From assembly GCA_033977085.1 (NCBI GenBank), contig CP138906.1:4030001-4094000 (forward strand): a stretch of 64,000 bases of DNA, written 5' to 3'. Below, one piece after another: positions 1-9,053 of the stretch. The DNA is from Apirhabdus apintestini (GTDB lineage: Bacteria; Pseudomonadota; Gammaproteobacteria; Enterobacterales; Enterobacteriaceae). The number at the start of each line of letters is the position of its first letter. Within the stretch, counting starts at the first letter, position 1. The notes under the pieces were generated by a model. That model was not told where the DNA came from. It did no database searches and was given only the letters and a program-made list of their open reading frames with translations. Both the position numbers and the translations under genes were made by a program.

Positions 1-247
1 TCGATGTTGAGACCGCAAACCGTTACGGCCTGCGCTGGCTGTACGATGTGGCGAATCAACGGAAGCATGAAACTATCCAGACCCGCCCCTGTGATCGCTG
101 GGTGGAGGAACAGCAATCCATGCTGGCACTGCCACCGGAGAAAAACAGTATGACGTGCAGGTTGACGAAAGCCTGGTGACCTTCGACAGGCAGCCGTTGC
201 ATCATCCGCTGTCCATCTATGACACGTTCTGCAGAGGAGCTGCATGA
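1..247 (+). pseudogene. istA: IstA transposase, C-terminal part (IS copy A)
   Basis: This is the end of the DDE transposase of the IS21-family element. The visible part corresponds to the segment after the catalytic core (VETANRYGLRWLYDVANQR). A one-base loss in the A-run near position 145 (LPPEK followed by a shift) breaks the frame; the downstream frame continues YDVQVDESLVTFDRQPL and ends at a TGA overlapping the istB start (ATGA). Copies B and C carry the same A-run shift, so it is either inherited by the whole family or a repeated base-calling error. The start is outside the window. Confidence 0.85.
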
Positions 248-1025
248 TGGTCGAACTACAACATCAACGGCTGATGGTGCTTGCTGAACAGCCCAGCTGG
301 ACAGCCTTATCGGCGCGGCGCCGGCACTGTCGCAACAGGCAGTGGATCAGGAATGGAGCTATATGGACTTCCTGGAGCACCTGCTACATGAGGAGAAACT
401 GGCCCGGCATCAGCGTAAACAGGCGATGTACACGCGGATGGCAGCCTTCCCGGCGGTGAAGACGTTCGAGGAATACGACTTCACCTTCGCCACCGGCGCA
501 CCTCAGAAGCAAATCCAGTCGCTGCGTTCCCTGAGCTTCATCGAACGTAACGAAAACATCGTGTTGCTGGGCCCCTCGGGCGTGGGGAAAACACATCTGG
601 CGATAGCCATGGGCTACGAGGCAGTACGGGCGGGCATCAAGGTTCGCTTCACAACAGCAGCGGACCTGCTGTTACAGCTGTCGACTTCCCAGCGTCAGGG
701 GCGTTACAAAACGACACTCAATCGCGGTGTCATGGCCCCCAAACTGCTCATCATCGACGAAATAGGCTATCTGCCGTTCAGCCAGGAAGAGGCAAAGCTG
801 TTCTTCCAGGTCATTGCCAAACGTTACGAAAAGAGCGCGATGATCCTGACCTCTAACCTGCCGTTCGGGCAGTGGGACCAGACGTTCGCGGGTGATGCAG
901 CCCTGACATCGGCAATGCTGGACCGGATCTTACATCACTCACACGTAGTCCAGATAAAAGGAGAGAGCTATCGACTGAAGCAGAAACGAAAGGCCGGGGT
1001 TATAGCGGAAGCTAATCCTGAGTAA
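244..1025 (+). pseudogene. istB: IstB helper ATPase of IS copy A, frameshifted near its N-terminus
   Basis: IstB is the AAA+ ATPase that assists IstA during IS21-type transposition. The sequence shows a Walker A motif (GPSGVGKTHLA) and a Walker B-like motif (LLIIDEIGYLPF). The natural start is the ATG at 244, overlapping the istA stop. One base is missing around 291 (AACAGCCCAGCTGG, where AACAGCTCCAGCTGG would keep the frame). The long frame can also begin at the ATG at 342, giving a 227-residue protein lacking about 33 residues. The same loss is present in copies B and C. Whether the shortened protein works is unknown. Confidence 0.88.
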
Positions 1026-1093
1026 GCAAGGTGGATCAATATTAGACCGTTGGTGGTGACGGTAAGTGGATCACTTTTTACCCGTTGTTGACA

Positions 1094-1124
1094 GCATGCC
1101 GGTTACCTGATCTAAAAGTCCCAT
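1094..1124 (-). pseudogene. yidB: yidB, 5' fragment (first ten codons)
   Basis: On the minus strand an ATG at 1124-1122 preceded by GGAGG (1130-1134, 5-nt spacing) reads MGLLDQVTGM and then runs into the IS end. Joined through GCATGC to the frame starting at 40081 it gives a continuous DUF937-type YidB of 134 codons (31 + 374 = 405 bases) with no frameshift. It lies upstream of gyrB, where yidB sits in E. coli. The remainder of the gene is at 40075-40454, about 39 kb away, so this is one half of a gene split by IS insertion and inversion. Confidence 0.9.
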
Positions 1125-1298
1125 TCTATCCTCCGTAAATTTACCGATTGTTCCTTAATTTTATGCCAGACCCGGGGTTTATCCATATTCCCGAGATACA
1201 AATCCAAATTCGTCTTTCTGAAGCGAAATGTTGTCTTCTACCAACGGGCACAATATGCCAGGCGATTGCACCCACAGAGCGCGCACCACAGCCGAAAA

Positions 1299-1470
1299 TA
1301 AAAACCCGCCTTCATAGAAGGCGGTTTTGATTACGCCCCATAGGGGCGTACCAAATTCCTTAAAAAAGCCTCTGCCAGTTTTGTGAGATTTAAATCCCAA
1401 AACAACAAGGCAGAGCCAAAACCCGTTGATGACCACGCCCCAGGACGTGGTTTTCAGTTGGCAATAAAAA
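1299..1470 (+). repeat. Dispersed intergenic repeat, copy R1 (downstream of gyrB)
   Basis: This is one of four related segments of about 175 bp in the window (also 17397-17572, 32294-32472 and 50050-50227). Shared blocks include a hairpin CCGCCTTCATAGAAGGCGG, a second hairpin GCCCC/GGGGC, the pair GCCTCTGCC and GGCAGAG around a central GATTTAAATC, and an end block reading GGTTTTCAGTTGGCAATAAAA on this strand. It has no reading frame of note. The element abuts the T-tract of the gyrB terminator. I do not recognise it as ERIC, REP/BIME or another family I know. Confidence 0.85.
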
Positions 1471-1500
1471 CGCCGCACGATACACGATAACCGCGCGGCG
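1466..1500 (-). terminator. Intrinsic terminator of gyrB
   Basis: Reading the minus strand after the gyrB stop, a GC-rich hairpin with CGCCGC/GCGGCG stems (1471-1500) is followed by TTTTT. Repeat R1 begins in this T-tract. Confidence 0.7.
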
Positions 1501-1517
1501 TAATTACCAGACCAGCC

Positions 1518-3932
1518 TTAGATATCGATATTTGCAGCCTTGAGGGCATTCTCTTCAATAAAGGCGCGGCGCGGCTCCACCGCATCGCCCATCAGCGTTG
1601 TGAATAACTGATCGGCGGCGATAGCGTCTTTTACCGTTACACGCAGCATACGGCGGCTTTCAGGATCCATTGTAGTTTCCCATAGCTGCTCCGGGTTCAT
1701 TTCACCCAGCCCTTTATAGCGCTGCACTGACAGACCGCGGCGTGACTCTTTTACCAGCCATTCCAGCGCCTGTTCAAAGCTGTCTACCGGCTGACGGCGC
1801 TCACCGCGCTCTATATACGCATCCTCTTCAATGAGGCCGCGCAGTTTTTCGCCCAGCGTACAAAGACGGCGGTATTCACCCCACATCACAAACTCACGGT
1901 CCAGCAAATAGTCGGTTTCCACACCGTGGGTGCGCACGCGCACTATTGGCTCTTTGATATTCAGCTCGCTGTTGTCGTGGATGGCGAATTTCCACTGGCT
2001 GGCGTGCTGCTCTTTTTCATTCAGCGACGTAATTAGCGTTGAAATCCACTGCGTGACTTTTGCCTCGTCGGCCAGATCAGCTTCGCTTAAGGTAGATTGA
2101 TAAACCAGTTCATTTAGTAATGCGCGCGGATAACGGCGCTCCATGCGAGCGATCATCTTGCGCGTACTATTGTGCTCTGCCACCAGTTTTTCCAGCGACT
2201 CACCCGCAAGCGCCGGTGCACTGGAGTTGGTATGGAGTGTGGCTCCATCCAGCGCAATGGCAATCTGATACTGGTCCATAGCATCGTCATCTTTAATGTA
2301 CTGTTCCTGCTTACCTTTCTTCACCTTGTATAGCGGCGGCTGGGCGATATAAACGTGCCCACGCTCAATGATTTCCGGCATCTGACGATAGAAAAACGTT
2401 AATAACAGCGTGCGAATGTGCGAACCATCTACGTCAGCATCGGTCATGATAATAATGCTGTGGTAGCGCAGTTTGTCCGGGTTGTATTCGTCACGCCCGA
2501 TACCGCAGCCCAGCGCGGTAATGAGTGTCGCAACTTCCTGCGAGGAGAGCATTTTGTCGAAACGCGCTTTTTCGACGTTCAGGATTTTACCTTTCAGCGG
2601 CAAAATAGCCTGATTTTTGCGGTTGCGCCCCTGTTTTGCAGAGCCGCCCGCGGAGTCCCCTTCCACCAGGTAAAGTTCAGAAAGCGCAGGATCGCGCTCC
2701 TGGCAGTCAGCCAGTTTCCCCGGCAGGCCGGCAAGATCGAGCGCGCCTTTACGCCGCGTCATTTCACGTGCGCGCCGCGCCGCTTCGCGCGCGCGCGCCG
2801 CATCGATAATCTTACCAACCACAATCTTCGCATCTGATGGATGTTCCAACAGATATTCACTCAGCAGTTCGTTCATCTGCTGTTCTACCGCTGATTTCAC
2901 TTCAGAAGAGACCAACTTGTCTTTCGTCTGGGAGGAAAATTTGGGATCCGGCACTTTAACCGACACCACAGCAATCAGGCCTTCGCGCGCATCATCACCG
3001 GTAGCGCTAACCTTCGCTTTTTGCTGTAGCCTTCTTTATCCATATACGCGTTCAGCGTACGCGTCATTGCCGCACGGAAGCCAGCAAGGTGCGTACCAAC
3101 CGTCGCGCTGCGGAATGTTGTTAGTGAAACAGTAGATATTTTCCTGGAAACCATCGTTCCACTGGAGTGCAACTTCAACGCCGATACCGTCTTTTTCGGT
3201 AGAGAAGTAGAAGATATTAGGATGGATCGGCGTTTTATTCTTATTCAGATATTCAACAAACGCTTTAATCCCGCCTTCGTAATGAAAATGGTCCTGCTTG
3301 CCGTCTCGTTTATCCATCAGGCGGATTGATACGCCGGAATTCAGGAAGGAAAGTTCGCGCAGGCGCTTAGCCAGAATGTCATATTCAAATTCGGTAACAT
3401 TGGTAAAGGTTTCCAGGCTTGGCCAGAAACGCACCATGGTGCCGGTTTGCTCAGTATCGCCGACAACGTTCAACGGCGCCTGCGGTACACCGTGCTCATA
3501 AATTTGCTGATGCACTTTGCTGTCCCGCCGAATCACCAGTTCCAGCTTCTGAGACAGCGCATTCACCACCGACACCCCTACGCCGTGTAAACCGCCGGAA
3601 ACTTTATAGGAGTTATCGTCAAACTTACCGCCCGCGTGCAGCACGGTCATAATCACTTCTGCCGCAGAAACGCCTTCTTCCGGGTGAATGCCGGTGGGAA
3701 TGCCGCGCCCGTCATCCTGAACAGAGACGGAATTATCGGCATGAATGGTGACTACGATATCTTTACAGTGACCGGCGAGCGCCTCGTCGATAGCGTTATC
3801 CACGACCTCAAATACCATATGGTGCAGACCGGTGCCGTCATCCGTGTCGCCGATATACATACCCGGGCGCTTACGCACCGCATCCAGCCCTTTTAGGACT
3901 TTGATACTGGAGGAGTCATAAGAATTCGACAT
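1518..3932 (-). CDS. gyrB: DNA gyrase subunit B (two compensating frameshifts)
   Basis: ATPase subunit of DNA gyrase, which introduces negative supercoils with GyrA. The N-terminal GHKL ATPase domain (EVVDNAIDEALAG, GRGIPTGIHPEEG, GGLHGVGVSVVNALS) is followed by the transducer and by a Toprim domain with EGDSAGGSAKQGRNRK and the metal-binding DADVDG. The ATG at 3932 gives 805 codons, the E. coli length. An extra T near 3102 (GACGGTTGGTACG) shifts the frame and a lost A near 3024 (AGCAAAAAGCG) restores it, scrambling about 25 residues of a highly conserved part of the protein. Gyrase B is essential, so these are most likely sequence errors. It is last in the dnaA-dnaN-recF-gyrB order, 27 bases after recF. 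Confidence 0.96.
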
Positions 3933-3959
3933 CAACGTTTCTCGCTCATTTAAACTGGG

Positions 3960-5032
3960 TTAATCGGTTATTTTACCTTGTTCCACGGCGAACATCTTCG
4001 AATTTTTATCCGCCATATCCATCACATGTTCTGCGCTAATCGCGCTAACAAAAACCTGCGACTGCGTTGCTTTTAGCCGGCTGGCCAGCAGCCCGCGACG
4101 ATGGTCGTCAAGTTCAGAGGCAAAATCATCTATCAGGTACATGCAACGCCGCCCGTTGCGGCGTGTAAGAAACTCACCCTGCGCCAGGCGCAGCGCGCAC
4201 ATTAATAATTTTAACTGTCCACGCGACAGCGTATCTTCTACCGGGGCGCCGTCGGCGCGCATGCGCAAATCTGCTTTATGTGGCCCGTGCGCGGTATACG
4301 TTAACATGCGGTCACGCTCAAAATTACGCGCCAGCGCTTCGGCATAATCCGTCTCTTTTTCCCAGCCGCGCTGAAATGCAAAGGTCAAATCGAATTCAGG
4401 GAGAAACTGTTTACAGGTATCCGCCATATCTTCAGCAATGGCGGCGCTATAGTCAGCGCGCCAGCGGCTAATCTGCTCGGCCAGTGGGATCAGTTCGGTA
4501 TCCCAGGGGCGTATCTGGCTATAATGATTAACTTGGCGAAGGGCCGCATTACGCTGTTTTAGCAGGCGCTTTAGGTTACTCCATGCGGTGAAAAAACCCG
4601 GTTCGTTGTGAAAACATCCCCAGTCTAAAAGGCCCTTCTGTATTTTGGGCCGCCGCTGAGTAGGGTAAAGCCCTCCGGCGTAATGAGCTGCATCGGCATC
4701 ATTAAGGCCAGCTCGGCGATTTTATGCCCATCGGTGCCGTCAATACGTACCTTGCTGTCGCCGTGTCGGTCTTTACTTAATCCGAGAGAAATTTCCCGCT
4801 CTTCCTCCTGTAATCGGCCGTGAAGTACAAATGTTTCTTGTTCGTGGCGGATTACGCGCCCCACCTGTAAGCTACGAAAGGCACGCCCGTGCCCCAGAGT
4901 GTAAATAGCTTCCAGGACGCTGGTTTTTCCGCTGCCATTCGCGCCAACCAGAAAGTTAAAGCCGGATGAAAGAGAAAGATCCGCATTCTCAATATTACGG
5001 AAATCTTTAATAAGCAGGCGCGTCAGGGACAT
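3960..5032 (-). CDS. recF: RecF recombination mediator (one-base frameshift)
   Basis: SMC-like ATPase that with RecO and RecR loads RecA at single-strand gaps. Walker A (GANGSGKTSVLEA) lies near residue 30, the ABC-type signature (LSRGQLKLL) and Walker B region (YLIDDFASELDD) in the last third. The start MSLTRLLIKDFRN is the usual one. One T is missing near 4627 (GGGCCTTTTAGAC), breaking the frame after PKYRRAF; with it restored the gene is 1074 bases, 357 residues as in E. coli. A 188-base spacer separates it from dnaN, which is unusual compared with E. coli, where the two genes are essentially contiguous. Confidence 0.93.
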
Positions 5033-5121
5033 AGATAAGAGTTGACTCTTTAGGGACGTGGAGGCAAAAGGGCTAACAGAATCCCACCGACACGCAAAAA
5101 AGGTTTCTGGATAAATAAGAC

Positions 5122-5148
5122 ACGTTCTGCAGGCAACCTGCAGAACGT
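5122..5148 (-). other. Perfect 12-bp inverted repeat in the dnaN-recF spacer
   Basis: ACGTTCTGCAGG and CCTGCAGAACGT are separated by three bases and form a perfect 12-bp stem. On the minus strand it is followed by a moderately T-rich stretch but no real T-run, so it could be a weak attenuator, a transcript-stabilising hairpin or a protein-binding palindrome. Function not known. Confidence 0.6.
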
Positions 5149-5220
5149 TCAATACGCGCCGCTTTACCTCGCAGCGCCACAAAACACAGTCGCAAATCAG
5201 TTAGCTCTGTAATTCGCGGG

Positions 5221-6322
5221 CTACAGACGCATAGGCATAACAACGTAAGCCGCCGACTGTGATGCAGCATCTTCGATTTGTACGCTCGAAACGGAATCCG
5301 TTAAAAGAATACGCACATTCTCGCATTTAAGCGCATTCAATACATCCAGCACGTAGCTAACGTTGAAACCGATTTCCATTTCGGCACCGCCGTAATTAAC
5401 GTCGAGGATTTCTTCTGCTTCTTCCTGCTCTGGGTTATTCGCCGTAATTTTGAGCTGGCCATCGGCAACATACAGCCGCACGCCGCGAAATTTTTCGTTA
5501 GATAAAATCGCTGCCCGGGCGAAGGCCTGTTTAAGCAGGTCACAGCCGGCTTCCAGGGTTTTATCCGGATTCTTGGGTAGCACGCGGCGGTAGTCAGGAA
5601 AACGCCCGTCTACCAGCTTGGAAGTAAAGATAAAATCGCCAACGTGGGCGCGAATGTTATTACTGCCAATTTGAACGCGCAGCGGCGTATCGCCGCCGTC
5701 CAACATGCGCATCGAGCTCAATCACACCTTTTCGCGGAACGATGACGGAATGTTCCGGCAGCGTTTCACCAATCGGCATCGCACAGACAGCCAGACGATG
5801 CCCGTCTGTTGCAACGGTACGCGGCTCTTCGCCCGCGGTTTCAAACAGCATACCATTGAGATAATAGCGAACATCCTGATGCGCCATTGAGAACTGGGTG
5901 GCTTCAATCAGGCGCTTCATCGTGGCCTGCGGCAGCGTAAATTCCACTTCGCTTTGCCAGTCGTCCAGGTTAGGAAAGTCCGCCGCCGGCAGCGTAGAGA
6001 GCGAAAAACGGCTGCGCCCCGAACGCACCAGCATACGATCGCCCTCAAGCTGGACGGAAATTTCGGCGCCTTCGGGAAGCCCGCGACAGATATCAAAAAA
6101 CTTACGGGCCGGCACCGTGGTCGCGCCAGCTTCATGAGGCTGCGCCAGCGCTAGTCGCGCAATCATTTCCATTTCCAGATCGGTACCGGTCAAAGACAGC
6201 GCGCCGTCTGACACCTGTAGCAGCAAATTGCCAAGAATAGGCAGGGTCGGGCGCCCGCCAAGCGGACCACTCACTTGCTGCAGCGGTTTTAATAAATATT
6301 CACGTTCTACAGTAAATTTCAT
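5221..6322 (-). CDS. dnaN: DNA polymerase III beta sliding clamp (one-base frameshift)
   Basis: Ring-shaped processivity clamp for replicative polymerase and many repair proteins. The start MKFTVEREYLLKPLQQVSGPLGGRPTLPI and the end AAYVVMPMRL are typical, and all three clamp domains are present. The frame breaks near 5713, where GAGCTCGATG replaces the GAGCTGATG needed to encode ELMRMLDGGDTPL. Removing one base gives 1101 bases, 366 residues as in E. coli. dnaN is essential, so this extra base is probably an error; it lies at an AGCT tetranucleotide like several other indels here. It starts four bases after the dnaA stop, as expected for the dnaA-dnaN operon. Confidence 0.95.
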
Positions 6323-6326
6323 AGCG

Positions 6327-7712
6327 TCACGAAGATAATGTTCTGATTAAATTGGAGAAATCTTCTTTAATGTCGTGGCTTTCTTCACGCAATTGTTCAA
6401 TTTTACGGCAGGCGTGCAGCACGGTGGTATGGTCCCTGCCGCCAAATGCATCGCCGATTTCAGGCAAACTGTGGTTAGTTAACTCTTTTGCCAGCGCCAT
6501 CGCCATCTGGCGTGGACGCGCCACTGAGCGAGAACGGCGCTTAGAAAGTAAGTCAGCAACCTTAATTTTATAGTATTCAGCCACCGTTTTTTGGATGTTA
6601 TCAATAGTGACCAGCTTTTCCTGAAGCGCCAGCAAATCCCTTAGCGCCTCGCGAACAAAATCGATAGTTATCGCGCGCCCGGTAAAGTTCGCATTGGCAA
6701 TCACGCGATTCAGCGCACCTTCCAGCTCTCGTACATTTGAACGCAGGCGTTTAGCGATAAAAAACGCCACTTCGCCTGGCAGGCGAATATCGTTTTCATC
6801 CGCCTTTTTCATCAATATCGCAACGCGAGTTTCCAGCTCAGGCGGCTCAATGGCCACGGTTAATCCCCAGCCAAAGCGTGATTTGAGCCTGTCTTCCACC
6901 CCATTAATCTCTTTGGGATAGCGATCTGAGGTAAGGATTATCTGCTGATTGCCTTCGAGTAGGGCATTAAAGGTATGAAAAAACTCTTCCCGGGAGCGCT
7001 CTTTATTAGCAAAGAACTGAATATCATCGATAAGCAGTGCGTCAACCGAGCGGTAATAACGCTTAAATTCTTCAATTGCGTTATTTTGTAGCGCTTTTAC
7101 CATGTCCTGCACAAAGCGCTCTGAATGCATGTAAACCACTTTCGCGTTGGCTTTGCGCGCCATAATACCGTTGCCAACGGCGTGTAATAAGTGGGTTTTA
7201 CCAAGCCCGGTTCCACCGTAAAGAAACAGCGGGTTATAAGCCCCTCCGGGGTTATCTGCCACCTGCCGCGCCGCCGCGCGAGCCAGTTGGTTCGATTTAC
7301 CTTCAACAAAATTATCAAAAGTATGTTTTGGATTTACATTCGAGCGGTAAGAAGGCTCTGCCGGTGCTGGAACGTTATCCCAGCTTGGAGGCCTGGGTGC
7401 TGCCGGGCGCGCAATTTGTTCAGTAGCAACCGCCACACTCACAGGCGCAGGCCTCACCTGAGCCGCAGGTTTGGCGCCCACTTCAAAACGCAACAGTGGC
7501 GCGTCCGTCCCACAGAAATCGTTTAACAGACCATTAATGTTGTTGAGGTATTTATCTCTTACCCAGTCAAGCACAAAACGATTTGGCGCGTACAGGGCCA
7601 GCGTGTTATCGCTCAGTTCCGCCTGTAGGGGACGTATCCACATACTGAATTCTGTGGCGGGTAACTCATCCTGCAATCGGGCAAGACACTGCTGCCAAAG
7701 CGAAAGTGACAC
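6327..7712 (-). CDS. dnaA: Chromosomal replication initiator DnaA
   Basis: AAA+ initiator that binds DnaA boxes at oriC and melts the origin. Domain I starts SLSLWQQCLARLQDELP. A variable proline/alanine-rich linker follows, then Walker A (GGTGLGKTHLLHAVG), Walker B (LLIDDIQFFANKE) and the DNA-binding domain IV signature (FGGRDHTTVLHACRKI). I chose the GTG at 7712 (preceded by GGAG in GTGGAGTCCGCC) because it matches the E. coli start; the frame stays open to 7931 but that extension is not conserved sequence. The result is 461 residues, slightly shorter than E. coli because of the linker. The frame is intact. Confidence 0.97.
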   Translation of the reverse strand: MSLSLWQQCLARLQDELPATEFSMWIRPLQAELSDNTLALYAPNRFVLDWVRDKYLNNINGLLNDFCGTDAPLLRFEVGAKPAAQVRPAPVSVAVATEQIARPAAPRPPSWDNVPAPAEPSYRSNVNPKHTFDNFVEGKSNQLARAAARQVADNPGGAYNPLFLYGGTGLGKTHLLHAVGNGIMARKANAKVVYMHSERFVQDMVKALQNNAIEEFKRYYRSVDALLIDDIQFFANKERSREEFFHTFNALLEGNQQIILTSDRYPKEINGVEDRLKSRFGWGLTVAIEPPELETRVAILMKKADENDIRLPGEVAFFIAKRLRSNVRELEGALNRVIANANFTGRAITIDFVREALRDLLALQEKLVTIDNIQKTVAEYYKIKVADLLSKRRSRSVARPRQMAMALAKELTNHSLPEIGDAFGGRDHTTVLHACRKIEQLREESHDIKEDFSNLIRTLSS

Positions 7713-8464
<752 letters not shown>

Positions 8465-8478
8465 TAGCTAACCCCTGA

Positions 8479-8837
8479 GTGGTTAAGCTCGCTTTTCCCA
8501 GGGAGTTACGTTTGCTAACTCCCGGTAATTTCACTTACGTCTTCCAGCAACCCTTTCGCGCAGGCTCGCCGCAAATTACCATTCTCGGCCGCCCGAATTC
8601 GCTGGGGCATCCCCGTATCGGTCTTACCGTCGCTAAGAAAAACGTCAAGCGCGCCCATGAACGCAATCGGATTAAACGTCTGACGCGTGAAAGTTTTCGC
8701 TTACGTCAGCATACGCTGCCAGCCATGGATTTTGTCGTGGTAGCGAAAAAGGTATTGCCGACCTCGATAACCGGACGCTTTCAGACGTTCTGGAAAAGTT
8801 ATGGCGCCGCCATTGTCGCCTGGCTCGCGAATCCTGA
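8479..8837 (+). CDS. rnpA: RNase P protein component (one-base frameshift near the 3' end)
   Basis: Protein subunit that helps the RNase P RNA process tRNA 5' ends. It begins with GTG (VKLAFPRELRLLTP), as in E. coli, and carries the RNR signature ERNRIKRLTRESFR. One G is missing near 8751 (AAAAAGGTATTGCC); with it restored the protein ends in the normal frame with CRLARES and is 119 residues, the E. coli length. The gene is essential, so a sequence error is likely. The 3' end overlaps yidD by 37 bases. Confidence 0.95.
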
Positions 8838-9051
8838 TTGCCCTGATTAGGGTCTATCAGCGCCTGATTAGTCCGCTTCTCGGGCCGCACTGCCGTTTTA
8901 CTCCAACCTGCTCTCATTACGGCGTTGAAGCGCTGCGCAGGTTTGGTGTAATAAAAGGCAGTTGGTTGACGATAAAACGCGTATTAAAATGCCACCCTTT
9001 GAACCCGGGGGAGACGATCCCGTCCCACCCCTTGATACCAGAGAACACTAA
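8801..9051 (+). CDS. yidD: Membrane protein insertion efficiency factor YidD
   Basis: Small membrane-associated protein of the haemolytic-domain (DUF37) family, which assists YidC-dependent insertion. It starts MAPPLSPGSRILIALIRVYQ and has the cysteine motif CRFTPTCSHYGVEALRRFG followed by KRVLKCHPLNPGG. One G is missing in the G-run near 9007; corrected, it ends DTREH at the TAA of 9049-9051, just before yidC. It overlaps the end of rnpA. Confidence 0.92.
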
Positions 9052-9053
9052 CG

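Larger units (their letters stand above)
1..1093 (+). mobile_element. IS100-like element (IS21 family), copy A, cut by the window edge
   Basis: This is the 3' part of an IS21-family element: the end of istA, all of istB and the terminal end. The encoded proteins closely match what I recall of Yersinia IS100 IstA and IstB. The end next to istB, read inward from position 1093, begins TGTCAACAACGGG, the same as the ends of copies B (from 14886) and C (from 38123). The flanking GCATGC at 1094-1099 also flanks the far side of copy C at 40075-40080, which ties the two copies to one ancestral insertion in yidB. The left end lies outside the window. Confidence 0.93.

Noticed and set aside
1299..1470. 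ERIC or REP/BIME repeat
   Set aside because: The sequence blocks and the length of about 175 bp do not match the ERIC or REP consensus that I know.
1299..1470. Conserved small RNA inferred from the central CTCTGCC/GGCAGAG pairing
   Set aside because: The pairing is not kept by compensatory changes in R3 and R4, so a conserved RNA fold is not supported by these four copies alone.
2418..2837. 139-codon plus-strand frame inside gyrB
   Set aside because: Antisense shadow of the conserved Toprim-coding region, with typical third-position bias of the other strand.
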